Shown here: positions 26,687 to 33,773 of the stretch, in pieces | Layout: the number at the start of each line of letters is the position of its first letter | Position numbering within the stretch: position 1 is the first letter of the stretch | Source: UBA10649 sp963842725 | GTDB lineage: Bacteria > Actinomycetota > Actinomycetes > S36-B12 | Direction: 5' to 3' | Length of the DNA: 64,000 bases | Assembly (NCBI GenBank): GCA_963842725.1 | Contig: CAWJHN010000003.1 | Span: 310,001-374,000 of the forward strand | Position numbers and translations under genes: made by a program | Notes under the pieces: model-generated | Told to the model about the DNA's origin: nothing | The model's database searches: none | What the model saw: the letters and a program-made list of their open reading frames with translations, nothing else

Positions 26687-27812
26687 ACCGCACGTCGGCG
26701 ATCATCTGGTCGCCGACCGCGGGGATGACGCATCCCTTCGGCAGCCACACCAGGGAGACGTGCTGGTGCGGCGGCTCGGCGAACCAGCGCTGCTTGCCCT
26801 CCCACCGGAACGGCGACAGTGCTCGGCCGGCCGCGTCGAGGGCCCCCGTGCCGGCAGTGACGACTCGCTGGCGGACGCTGGCGGCCGGCGTCGGCGCGGA
26901 CAGGCCGATGCCGTGCGCGGTACCGCCGGAGACCACGATCAGGGTGCCGTCCTTGGGACCCGTGCGCTGCCGGTAGCCGACGTGCGTGCCGTTCGGCACC
27001 GGATGCACCGCGAGGACGGTGCCCTCGGCCCGCAGTGCGGTGCGATCACCGAGCCACAGGCGGGTGCCGATGCGCAACCGGAGGACGATGTCCTGCACCG
27101 AGCTGACGACGGTGGCCATCTCGTCGTCGGCCATGTGCGAGACCCACACGCGGCTGGCCGGCGAGTTGTGCCCCGGCCACACCTCGGTCTCGGCCTGCCA
27201 CAGGCCGGCCCACCGGACGACCTCGCGAACGCGGGCGCTGCCGAGGCTCGCGCCTCGCGGGTCGACCTCGTCGGCCGGCTGGGCGAGCGGAAGGTGCAGC
27301 GCGAGGCCCTCGACCAGGACCCGCCCGATGGCGAAGGCACGACGGACGTCCGGGTCGACGAGGACGCGCAGCAGCTCGTTCTCGTCGAAGCCGAAGCGGT
27401 GCATGGAGGTCTCCGCCTCGAGGATGACCCGGACGGAGCCCGGACCGTCGGCGAGCGCGAGGAGGGACTCCTTGGAGGCGATGGTGCGGATGACGCGCCC
27501 CGCGTGCAGCTGCTGGCCGAGCCGCCACCAGGCATCGGTGGTGTTCGGGTCGCGTGGCTCGAAGGGCTCCAGGACGATGATGTCGTGGGTGCCGTACTCG
27601 GCGACCTCGTCCACCTCGAAGACGGTGCCGACGGCAACGGTGTCGGCCCCGAGGCGGACGGCCTGCTCCGCGAGCAGGCGCTGGCCGAGCCCGTACCCGT
27701 TGCCCTTGATCACCGGCACGAGTGGTGCTCCCGCTGCGCGGGCCACGGCGTCGCACACGCGATCCTGGTGATCGGTCCAGCGTCCGAAGTCGACGGATAT
27801 CGCGAAGGCCAT
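26646..27812 (-). CDS. alanine racemase family protein
   Basis: 388 residues with the fold-type III PLP architecture of Alr. The N-terminal barrel holds the PLP-lysine motif as VIKGNGYGLG (usual VKADAYGHG) and SMHRFGF (usual GMxRLGF). The C-terminal beta domain contains GTHVGYRQRT, where Alr has its catalytic Tyr region. The divergence from canonical Alr motifs suggests a specialised paralogue. It is last in the xth-femAB-alr operon, 8 nt after the FemAB stop, with GAAGGGGG as ribosome-binding site. A link to peptidoglycan bridge or D-amino-acid supply is inferred from FemAB. Confidence 0.82.
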   Translation of the reverse strand: MAFAISVDFGRWTDHQDRVCDAVARAAGAPLVPVIKGNGYGLGQRLLAEQAVRLGADTVAVGTVFEVDEVAEYGTHDIIVLEPFEPRDPNTTDAWWRLGQQLHAGRVIRTIASKESLLALADGPGSVRVILEAETSMHRFGFDENELLRVLVDPDVRRAFAIGRVLVEGLALHLPLAQPADEVDPRGASLGSARVREVVRWAGLWQAETEVWPGHNSPASRVWVSHMADDEMATVVSSVQDIVLRLRIGTRLWLGDRTALRAEGTVLAVHPVPNGTHVGYRQRTGPKDGTLIVVSGGTAHGIGLSAPTPAASVRQRVVTAGTGALDAAGRALSPFRWEGKQRWFAEPPHQHVSLVWLPKGCVIPAVGDQMIADVRFTTSRFDAVLSRS

Positions 27813-27820
27813 GGTCGGTG

Positions 27821-28975
27821 CTACCCCCTTCTCGACTGGTAGACGTGGAAGCCCTTGGCCCACAGGGGTCGCAGCACGTGGTCCCACTCGCCCGCGTACT
27901 CCTGCACGTAGCCGCCCGTGCCCAGCTTGAACTGCACCAGCCCGAACAGGTGGTTGGCGGGGTCGAGCGTGTCGGCGATGCCGCGCAGGTCGTACGTGGC
28001 GCAGCCCGACGCGTGGGCATCGCAGATCATCCGCCACTGCAGGGCGTTGGATGGACGGACGTCGCGATCGGCGGTGGTCGAGGCGCCGTAGGAGTACCAG
28101 GCGTGGTTGCCCACGGTGATCATCAGGGTCGCGGCGGCGAGATGCCCGTCGTGGTGCGCCAGGTACAGGCGCATGCGCTGCGGCTCGCCCTCGTTGAGGC
28201 AGTCCCACATGCGCTCGAAGTAGGCCTGGCCGCGCGGTGGGAAGTGGTCGCGGGCACCGGTCTCGACATACACGCGATGGAACTCGGCCAGGTCGTCGCG
28301 GCCGCCGAGCGTGACGACGACGCCGGCCTTCTCGGCCTTGCGGATATTGCGGCGCCAGAGCTGGTTGAAGCCGGCGAAGACCTCGTCGACCGTGCGGTCG
28401 GCCAGGGGCACCTGGAAGACGAAGCGGGGCTGGTAGTCGCCGAAGCCGGCACCGGCTGACTCCTGTTGCGTCCAGCCGCGGGCCCGGAGGCGCTCGACGA
28501 GCTTCGCGCCGCGACCGGAGTGCCAGTCCGCCAGCACCTCGCTGATCCGGTTCGGCGCGGTCGGCGACCCCGACTGTCGTTCGGCGATGGCGGCCTTGGT
28601 CGTCTCGGCCGTCCATCGGCGCAGCGCCACGGGCGGGCCCATCTTGATCTGGAACGCGCCACGTGCGCGGCAGTGCTCGATGAGCGGCCCGAGCCAGTCG
28701 TCGAGATGCAGTCGTGGGTGGGATTCCCGCAGCCAGTCGATGTCGGGTCCCTCGGGCAGGTAGGCCAGCGACCGCTGCGGCACCCGGGGCACCGCTCGGT
28801 AGAGGACCAGCCCGGCGCCGACCAGGCGGGATCCCTCGAACCAGCCGAGTGACTCGGTCCGCCAGCCCGACTTGAGGCGACCCCACTCCGGCAGCTGCAG
28901 GAACGAGACGAAGTCCCGGCCGGCGATCCACTCGGAGTGCTGGGCCGCGGTGATGGCGCGGACGGTGAGGGTCAT
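27821..28975 (-). CDS. FemAB/FemX-type peptidoglycan bridge aminoacyltransferase
   Basis: 384 residues of the FemABX family (paired GNAT-like domains), which transfers an amino acid from aminoacyl-tRNA to the lipid II stem peptide. Recognisable segments are FLQLPEWGRLKSGW near the start, FNQLWRRNIRKAEKAGV in the middle and LQWRMICDAHASGCATYDLRGI near the end. Nocardioidaceae peptidoglycan commonly has a glycine bridge, so this is a candidate Gly transferase (inference). ATG 28975 overlaps the xth stop (ATGA). Confidence 0.88.
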   Translation of the reverse strand: MTLTVRAITAAQHSEWIAGRDFVSFLQLPEWGRLKSGWRTESLGWFEGSRLVGAGLVLYRAVPRVPQRSLAYLPEGPDIDWLRESHPRLHLDDWLGPLIEHCRARGAFQIKMGPPVALRRWTAETTKAAIAERQSGSPTAPNRISEVLADWHSGRGAKLVERLRARGWTQQESAGAGFGDYQPRFVFQVPLADRTVDEVFAGFNQLWRRNIRKAEKAGVVVTLGGRDDLAEFHRVYVETGARDHFPPRGQAYFERMWDCLNEGEPQRMRLYLAHHDGHLAAATLMITVGNHAWYSYGASTTADRDVRPSNALQWRMICDAHASGCATYDLRGIADTLDPANHLFGLVQFKLGTGGYVQEYAGEWDHVLRPLWAKGFHVYQSRRG

Positions 28976-29772
28976 GGAGCGGACTCCGCAGGATCGGTGA
29001 GGTCGACGACGACCGGCGCGTGGTCGGAGGCGCCCTTGCCCTTGCGCTCGTTGCGGTCGATCCAGGTGTCCTGGACCCGTTCGGCGAACGGTCCGTTGGC
29101 GTAGACGAGGTCGATCCGCATGCCCCAGCCGCGGTGGAAGGCGCCGTTGCGGTAGTCCCAGAAGGTGTAGGGCTCGCCCTTGAGGGAGCGCGGCAGCACG
29201 TCGACGAGGCCGGTCGAGCGCAGGTCGGCCAGTGCCGCACGCTCCGCCGGGGTCACGTGCGTCGAACCGGCGAACTGCGCGATGTCCCAGACGTCGGTGT
29301 CAGCGGGCGCGACGTTGAAGTCGCCGATGACGGCGAGGGGAAGCCCGGGGTCTGCGGCCATCTCGGCGGCGACCGTGCGCCGGAGGGCCTCGAACCAGGC
29401 CAGCTTGTAGGCGTAGTGGTCATGGTCGGGCTCGCGCCCGTTGGGCACGTACACGCTCCACAGTCGCACGCCGCCGCAGGTGGCCCCGACGGCCCTGGTC
29501 TCCACGACGTGGTCATAGGGCGGCTGGGCGTCGAGCCCCAGGGTGACGTCCTCGAGCCCCACCCGGCTCAGCAGTGCGACCCCGTTCCAGCGGCCGTTGC
29601 CGTGCGCGACCGCCTCGTAGCCGAGGGCCTGGATCGGCAGGTGCGGGAAGTCGTCCGAGGTGCACTTGAGCTCCTGCAGGGCGACGACGTCGGGGCTGGC
29701 CGACTCCAGCCACGCCAGCACCCGAGGCAGCCGGGCGCCGATCGAGTTGACGTTCCAGGTGGCGATCCGCAC
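28972..29772 (-). CDS. xthA: exodeoxyribonuclease III
   Basis: 266-residue exonuclease III/AP endonuclease of the EEP fold. It has MRIATWNVNSI at the start, the metal-binding Glu in LQELKC, VYVPNG, GDFNVAP, WDYRNGAFHRGWGMRIDLVYA and the catalytic SDHAPVVVDL at the end. It acts in base-excision repair. GTG 29772 is preceded by TAGGGT 6 nt upstream. It heads an operon with FemAB and the Alr-like gene, an arrangement seen in actinobacteria and probably fortuitous in function. Confidence 0.94.
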   Translation of the reverse strand: MRIATWNVNSIGARLPRVLAWLESASPDVVALQELKCTSDDFPHLPIQALGYEAVAHGNGRWNGVALLSRVGLEDVTLGLDAQPPYDHVVETRAVGATCGGVRLWSVYVPNGREPDHDHYAYKLAWFEALRRTVAAEMAADPGLPLAVIGDFNVAPADTDVWDIAQFAGSTHVTPAERAALADLRSTGLVDVLPRSLKGEPYTFWDYRNGAFHRGWGMRIDLVYANGPFAERVQDTWIDRNERKGKGASDHAPVVVDLTDPAESAP

Positions 29773-29778
29773 GACATC

Positions 29779-29784
29779 ACCCTA
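29779..29784 (-). promoter_or_regulatory. -10 element of leaderless xth-femAB-alr promoter
   Basis: TAGGGT on the minus strand lies 6 nt before GTG 29772. Confidence 0.5.
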
Positions 29785-29851
29785 ACGGGCCGAATCCCGG
29801 CGGGAACCCACCTGCGATGGGGCGGATTTCGGGTCCGGCGACGTCTCGCGG

Positions 29852-29956
29852 TAGCCTTGGGCGCTGCTCCGGCCCGTACGCGTGCCAGAGCACACGCAAA
29901 CACCCTCCTGCCACGGAGAGACCGTGGCCGCTTAGTCCGAAGGAGGTGGGTTGTTC
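29852..29956 (+). promoter_or_regulatory. rpsF operon leader with hairpin (candidate S6:S18 autoregulatory element)
   Basis: TAGCCT at 29852-29857 is a plausible -10. The following 100-nt leader has a perfect 7-bp hairpin (GCCACGG...CCGTGGC) followed by GCCGC and then AGGAGGTGGG before rpsF. Bacterial rpsF leaders often carry a structure bound by the S6:S18 complex that includes a CCG element. The resemblance here is general, so this is a candidate only. Confidence 0.4.
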
Positions 29957-30265
29957 ATGCGTCGCTATGAAATCATGGTCATTCTCGATCCCGAGTTGGA
30001 AGAGAAGACCATCGCTCCCAGCCTGGAGGCGTTCCTCAACGTCGTCCGCGCCGATGGGGGCACCGTCCACCAGATCGAGATCTGGGGCAAGCGCCGTCTC
30101 GCCTACGAGATCAACCACCGGTCCGAGGGCATCTACGCCCTTCTCCATGTCACGGCGACCGTCGAGTCCGTCAAGGAGCTCGATCGCCAGCTCGGCCTCA
30201 ACGAGGCCGTCATGCGCACCAAGGTCATGCGCGCCGAGGAGCCCGCACCGGTGGGAGCGGAGTAG
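29957..30265 (+). CDS. rpsF: 30S ribosomal protein bS6
   Basis: 102 residues starting MRRYEIMVILDPELEEKTI with the central GKRRLAYEINHRSEGIYALL, full bS6 length. ATG 29957 is preferred. An upstream in-frame TTG at 29951 lies nearer to the strong AGGAGGTGGG but is less typical. First gene of the rpsF-ssb-rpsR-rplI operon. Confidence 0.96.
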   Translation: MRRYEIMVILDPELEEKTIAPSLEAFLNVVRADGGTVHQIEIWGKRRLAYEINHRSEGIYALLHVTATVESVKELDRQLGLNEAVMRTKVMRAEEPAPVGAE

Positions 30266-30744
30266 TGGCCGCCGGCGACATCGTGGTGACGGTCGTGGGC
30301 AACCTGACCGCCGATCCCGAGCTGCGCTTCACCCCCAGCGGCGCAGCCGTTGCGAACTTCCGGGTCGCCTCGACCCCCCGGGTCCTCGACAAGGCGACCA
30401 ATGAGTGGAAGGACGGCGAGGCGTTCTACCTCACGTGCAACGTCTGGCGTCAGGTCGCGGAGAACGTGGCGGAGACCCTCCAGAAGGGCAGCCGCGTCAT
30501 CGTCACCGGTCGTCTCAAGCAGCGTTCGTACGAGACCCGTGAGGGCGAGAAGCGGACCGTGCTGGAGATGGAGGTCGACGAGGTCGGCCCGTCCCTTCGC
30601 TACGCGACCGCCAAGGTCAACAAGGTGCAGCGTGGCGGCGGTGGCTTCGGCGGCGACGCCGGCTCGTCGCCTGCGGCGGCGGCGGATGACCCGTGGGCGT
30701 CCGGCCCCTCCGGCGGCGCGGGCTTCGACGAGCCTCCCTTCTAG
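30265..30744 (+). CDS. ssb: single-stranded DNA-binding protein
   Basis: 159 residues. N-terminal OB-fold (residues 1 to about 112) with VVGNLTADPELRFTPSGAAVANF, VWRQVAENVAETLQKGSRVIVTGRL and RSYETREGEKRTVLEMEVDEVG. A Gly/Ala/Pro-rich linker leads to the acidic tip FDEPPF, which recruits replication and repair partners. GTG 30265 overlaps the rpsF stop by 1 nt. Confidence 0.96.
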   Translation: MAAGDIVVTVVGNLTADPELRFTPSGAAVANFRVASTPRVLDKATNEWKDGEAFYLTCNVWRQVAENVAETLQKGSRVIVTGRLKQRSYETREGEKRTVLEMEVDEVGPSLRYATAKVNKVQRGGGGFGGDAGSSPAAAADDPWASGPSGGAGFDEPPF

Positions 30745-30804
30745 CAGGCACACCCCCACATTCCCCGGTGCCGCGTGCACCACCCCTGACAGGAGCAAGA
30801 CGAG

Positions 30805-31068
30805 ATGGCACGAGAGTCAAAGGGCCGGCAGCAGTCGGCGCGCAACGCCAAGGTGGTCAAGGCCAAGGCATGCGCGTTCTGCAAGGACGGCGTGAAGGAC
30901 ATCGACTACAAGGACACGAACCTGCTGCGCAAGTTCATCTCCGACCGAGGCAAGATCCGCGCGCGTCGCGTGACCGGCAACTGCACCCAGCACCAGCGCG
31001 ACATCGCGATGGCCGTCAAGAACGCGCGAGAGATGGCGCTTCTCCCCTACACCTCGTCCACGCGCTGA
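30805..31068 (+). CDS. rpsR: 30S ribosomal protein bS18 (zinc-binding form)
   Basis: 87 residues with the bS18 core FISDRGKIRARRVTGNCTQHQRDIA. It keeps CAFC and a further Cys (TGNC), so it is the C+ zinc-type form. In actinobacteria this coexists with a zinc-free paralogue induced at low zinc. RBS AGGAGC precedes ATG by about 8 nt, and the gene lies 60 nt after ssb. Confidence 0.96.
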   Translation: MARESKGRQQSARNAKVVKAKACAFCKDGVKDIDYKDTNLLRKFISDRGKIRARRVTGNCTQHQRDIAMAVKNAREMALLPYTSSTR

Positions 31069-31099
31069 TCCGACGGCACTTGATAAGAACAGGAATCCA

Positions 31100-31546
31100 A
31101 TGAAGCTCATCCTTACCCAGGAAGTCACTGGTCTCGGTGCTGCTGGCGACGTGGTCGAGGTCAAGGACGGCTATGGCCGCAACTTCCTCCTGCCCCGTGG
31201 CTTCGCCATCTCCTGGACCCGTGGCGGCGAGAAGCAGGTGACGCAGATCAAGCGGGCCCGCAAGGTCCGCGAGGTGCGCGACCTGAGCCATGCCAACGAG
31301 ATCAAGCAGGCCCTCGAGTCGCTGAAGGTCACCCTGCCGGCCCGGGCCGGCGAGACCGGACGGCTCTTCGGCTCGATCACGACGACCGACGTCGCCGACG
31401 CCGTGAAGGCGGCCGGCGGACCGGTCCTCGACAAGCGCTCGGTCGATCTCGGCAGCCCGATCAAGACCCTCGGCACGCACTCGGCGAAGGTCCAGATCCA
31501 CCCCGACGTCATCGCGACGCTGACCCTCGAGGTCGTCGCCGGCTGA
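31100..31546 (+). CDS. rplI: 50S ribosomal protein bL9
   Basis: 148 residues with the N-terminal bL9 motif GLGAAGDVVEVKDGYGRNFLLPRG, a long central helix and the C-terminal lobe GRLFGSITTTDVADAV. Last gene of the rpsF operon, followed directly by a strong hairpin. Confidence 0.96.
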   Translation: MKLILTQEVTGLGAAGDVVEVKDGYGRNFLLPRGFAISWTRGGEKQVTQIKRARKVREVRDLSHANEIKQALESLKVTLPARAGETGRLFGSITTTDVADAVKAAGGPVLDKRSVDLGSPIKTLGTHSAKVQIHPDVIATLTLEVVAG

Positions 31547-31552
31547 CGGAGT

Positions 31553-31604
31553 ACGCACGACAGGAGGGGCGCGCTCGTCAGAGCGCGCCCCTCCTGTCGT
31601 GCGT
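31553..31604. terminator. 24-bp perfect hairpin terminator (bidirectional)
   Basis: 31553-31576 pairs perfectly with 31581-31604 around a GTCA loop. It separates rplI from the convergent DUF4190 gene, whose stop is at 31613, and can serve both strands. There is no U-tract. Confidence 0.88.
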
Positions 31605-31612
31605 CCGTCGGA

Positions 31613-31933
31613 CTACGTGGTCGTGACCTCGATGTCGCCGTTGCTGACCGCGAAGGCGACCAGTACCAGCCACAGGATCAGGCCGATCACGCTGAGGATC
31701 AGGCCGACGATGCCCAGCCAGAAGCCCCACTTCGCCACGTCGCCGTTCGTGGCCAGTCCCTGCTCGGCCTTGTTCATGCCGATCTTGCCGAAGATGACGG
31801 CGAGGATCGAGCCGAGGGTTCCCAGGCAGAAGAACTGGAGGATCCCCATGACCAGGGCGGCCGTGCCCAGGCCGTTCTGCGGGGCCGGCTGGTACGGATT
31901 CCCTGTTGGTGGTTGCGGATACGAAGGTGCCAC
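31613..31933 (-). CDS. DUF4190-type small membrane protein
   Basis: 106 residues. A Pro/Tyr/Gln-rich cytoplasmic N-terminus (APSYPQPPTGNPYQPAPQNG) precedes two membrane segments, GTAALVMGILQFFCLGTLGSI and WGFWLGIVGLILSVIGLILW, separated by KIGMNKAEQGLATNGDVAK. This is the DUF4190 layout. GTG 31933 sits 4 nt after GGGAGG. Function is unknown. It converges on rplI. Confidence 0.75.
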   Translation of the reverse strand: MAPSYPQPPTGNPYQPAPQNGLGTAALVMGILQFFCLGTLGSILAVIFGKIGMNKAEQGLATNGDVAKWGFWLGIVGLILSVIGLILWLVLVAFAVSNGDIEVTTT

Positions 31934-32094
31934 GACCCCTCCCGTCGCTGGTTCCGATGCGTGCCCGATCAGCCTATTGCCGCAGGGGGCCGGTATCTCC
32001 CTGAGCGCGGCGCCGCGGACGAGAGCCGGATGTGCTTCCATCCGGGCTCCCGACGCCCCACAATGTGGCCTAGATCGCGTCCCGAGGAGATCAC

Positions 32095-32505
32095 ATGTCG
32101 TTCGGCGAGTCCGTGCGGACCTGCATCAACAAGTACGCCACGTTCGACGGACGGGCCAGCCGCTCGGAGTTCTGGTGGTTCTACCTCTTCGTCCTTCTGG
32201 TCAGCATCGTCGCGATGCTGCCGGGGTACCTGTTCATGATCGCCGGCGCCGCGGGAACCGATGAGGGCTCGGCCCCTGGCGCGCTGTTCTGGATCGGGAT
32301 CATGCTGATCGTGGCGGCCGCCATCTTCCAGTTGGCCCTGCTGATCCCGCAGCTCGCCGTGGGCTGCCGCCGGCTGCACGACCGGGGACAGTCGGGCTGG
32401 CTGCAGCTCCTGCTCCTGGTCCCGTGCGGAAACATCGTGCTGCTCGTCTTCTGGGTGATGGAGGGCACGCCCGGCGACAACGCCTACGGCCCCAAGCCCG
32501 CCTAG
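32095..32505 (+). CDS. DUF805 family membrane protein
   Basis: 136 residues with the DUF805 signature: DGRASRSEFWWFYLFVLLV near the start and CRRLHDRGQSGWLQLLLLVP in the second half, ending in DNAYGPKP. About four membrane segments. ATG follows GAGGAG. Role unknown. It is followed 45 nt later by a paralogue. Confidence 0.88.
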   Translation: MSFGESVRTCINKYATFDGRASRSEFWWFYLFVLLVSIVAMLPGYLFMIAGAAGTDEGSAPGALFWIGIMLIVAAAIFQLALLIPQLAVGCRRLHDRGQSGWLQLLLLVPCGNIVLLVFWVMEGTPGDNAYGPKPA

Positions 32506-32550
32506 CCAGCACACCCCCCACACACGCTCGACCGACGACGGGAGCACGAC

Positions 32551-32910
32551 ATGGATTTCCAGACCGCAGTGAAGAAGGGCTTCGAGAACATCGGCAACCT
32601 TGAGGGCCGAGCGAGTCGACCGGAGTTCTGGTGGTTCGTGCTGGCCGTCTGGGTCGTCGAGCTGATCCTGGTGATGCTGACGAACCTCATCTTCCGCGGT
32701 TTCCTCGGCAGCGTCATCCTGTTCGTCGTGTGGGTGGTCGCCTTCCTCGCGATCGTGTCCGTCGGCGTCCGGCGACTGCATGACGTGGGCCAGAGCGGAT
32801 GGCTGGTGATCCTCTGGTTCATCCCGTGCATCTTCCTGGTTCCGCTGTTCTTCGCGGTCCAGCCGGGGCAGCCGTCGGACAACGCGTACGGCCCGCCGCC
32901 GACCGCTTAG
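32551..32910 (+). CDS. DUF805 family membrane protein (tandem paralogue)
   Basis: 119 residues with the same signature (GRASRPEFWWFVLAVWVV, VRRLHDVGQSGWLVILWFIP, DNAYGPPP). It lacks the roughly 20-residue extracytoplasmic insertion of its upstream neighbour. The pair probably arose by tandem duplication and is followed by a strong bidirectional hairpin. Confidence 0.88.
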   Translation: MDFQTAVKKGFENIGNLEGRASRPEFWWFVLAVWVVELILVMLTNLIFRGFLGSVILFVVWVVAFLAIVSVGVRRLHDVGQSGWLVILWFIPCIFLVPLFFAVQPGQPSDNAYGPPPTA

Positions 32911-32921
32911 CCCGAACACGT

Positions 32922-32959
32922 CAGTGAGGACGCGGCGCACCTGCGCCGCGTCCTCACTG
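32922..32959. terminator. 18-bp hairpin terminator (bidirectional)
   Basis: 32922-32939 pairs perfectly with 32942-32959. It lies between the convergent DUF805 pair and the phosphatase gene and includes the phosphatase stop codon. Confidence 0.8.
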
Positions 32960-33511
32960 CGTGGTGGTTCGGTCCGCTGCCTCGACGCGCGCGCGTGCGT
33001 GCGTGACGACTCCGTCCGCCGCGCGCTCGATCAGGCGCAGCACGTCGACGAAGCCCGATGGTCCGCCGTAGTAGGGATCGGGCACGTCGAGGCGGGCACT
33101 CGGCTCGACGACGTCGCGCAGGCTCGCGTCGAATGCGCGCATCATCCGAAGCTCGGGGTCCATGCCGCTGTGCGCGATGAGGCGCTCGAGATCGGCGTAG
33201 TTCGACTCGTCCATGGCCAGCACGAGGTCGATGTCCGCGAACCAGCTCGACGTGATGCGTCGCGCCGCATGCCCGGCCAGCGGCTCGTAGCCGTGCCCAA
33301 GCAGGGTGTCGACCGACCGTGGATCGGCCGGATGCCCGGTGTGCCAGGTGCCGGTCCCCGCAGAGTCGACGGCCACCTGGCCCGCGAGACCCGCGTCGGC
33401 GAGCCGTCGGCGCAGGACCGCCTCGCCGATGGGCGAACGGCAGATGTTGCCCAGGCAGACGACCGTGATGCGATAGGGCGACGGCGGGGTCGATGGGCGC
33501 GTGGGGGCCAT
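32954..33511 (-). CDS. low-molecular-weight protein-tyrosine phosphatase
   Basis: 185 residues. The P-loop VCLGNICRSPIGE matches C-x5-R-S, and the general acid is in DVPDPYYGG (DPY). Cytoplasmic phosphotyrosine phosphatase of the LMW-PTP family, like mycobacterial PtpA. The start is ATG 33511, 7 nt after TACCCT. An in-frame ATG further upstream would lie inside that promoter. Substrate unknown. Confidence 0.92.
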   Translation of the reverse strand: MAPTRPSTPPSPYRITVVCLGNICRSPIGEAVLRRRLADAGLAGQVAVDSAGTGTWHTGHPADPRSVDTLLGHGYEPLAGHAARRITSSWFADIDLVLAMDESNYADLERLIAHSGMDPELRMMRAFDASLRDVVEPSARLDVPDPYYGGPSGFVDVLRLIERAADGVVTHARARVEAADRTTTQ

Positions 33512-33518
33512 GTGACGA

Positions 33519-33524
33519 AGGGTA
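33519..33524 (-). promoter_or_regulatory. -10 element of leaderless phosphatase promoter
   Basis: TACCCT on the minus strand lies 7 nt before ATG 33511, with no Shine-Dalgarno sequence. Confidence 0.55.
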
Positions 33525-33547
33525 GCCATGGGACCCGGAAGTATTTT

Positions 33548-33689
33548 TCATCCACAGGCTTGGGACGACGTTCGACCCGCTCCCATGAGGGAATCAACCT
33601 CCGGTCGCCGCAACGATCCCCAGTTTGTCCCCAGCCTTCGGGCGGTTGTGCGCCGCCCTGTCCCCATGTCATCCACAGGTCTGTCCACA
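33548..33689 (+). promoter_or_regulatory. cluster of DnaA-box-like sequences upstream of dnaB
   Basis: Five same-strand 9-mers resemble the DnaA box (TTATCCACA / actinobacterial TTGTCCACA): TCATCCACA at 33548 and 33669, TTGTCCCCA at 33625, CTGTCCCCA at 33658 and CTGTCCACA at 33681. Four match a consensus at 8 of 9. They occupy the otherwise gene-free 262 bp between the phosphatase and dnaB. Possible roles are DnaA control of dnaB or DnaA titration. Confidence 0.55.
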
Positions 33690-33773
33690 GGCGCGATGGA
33701 CACCTGAGGTCGCGGTCCATACGTTTCGTCAGGGTCATGGAGTAGAAGTGGCTCCGGAGGGGGAAGGAGCCCA

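Noticed and set aside
26646..29240. An 864-codon minus-strand frame joining a FemAB-region frame to the Alr-like gene
   Set aside because: The first 475 codons are an out-of-frame shadow of xth and femAB. The Alr-like protein has its own ATG at 27812 with a ribosome-binding site.
33540..33773. Possible replication origin upstream of dnaB
   Set aside because: DnaA-box-like sites are present but there is no AT-rich unwinding region, and no dnaA, dnaN or rpmH nearby. Synteny places oriC outside the window, beyond the ddl end.
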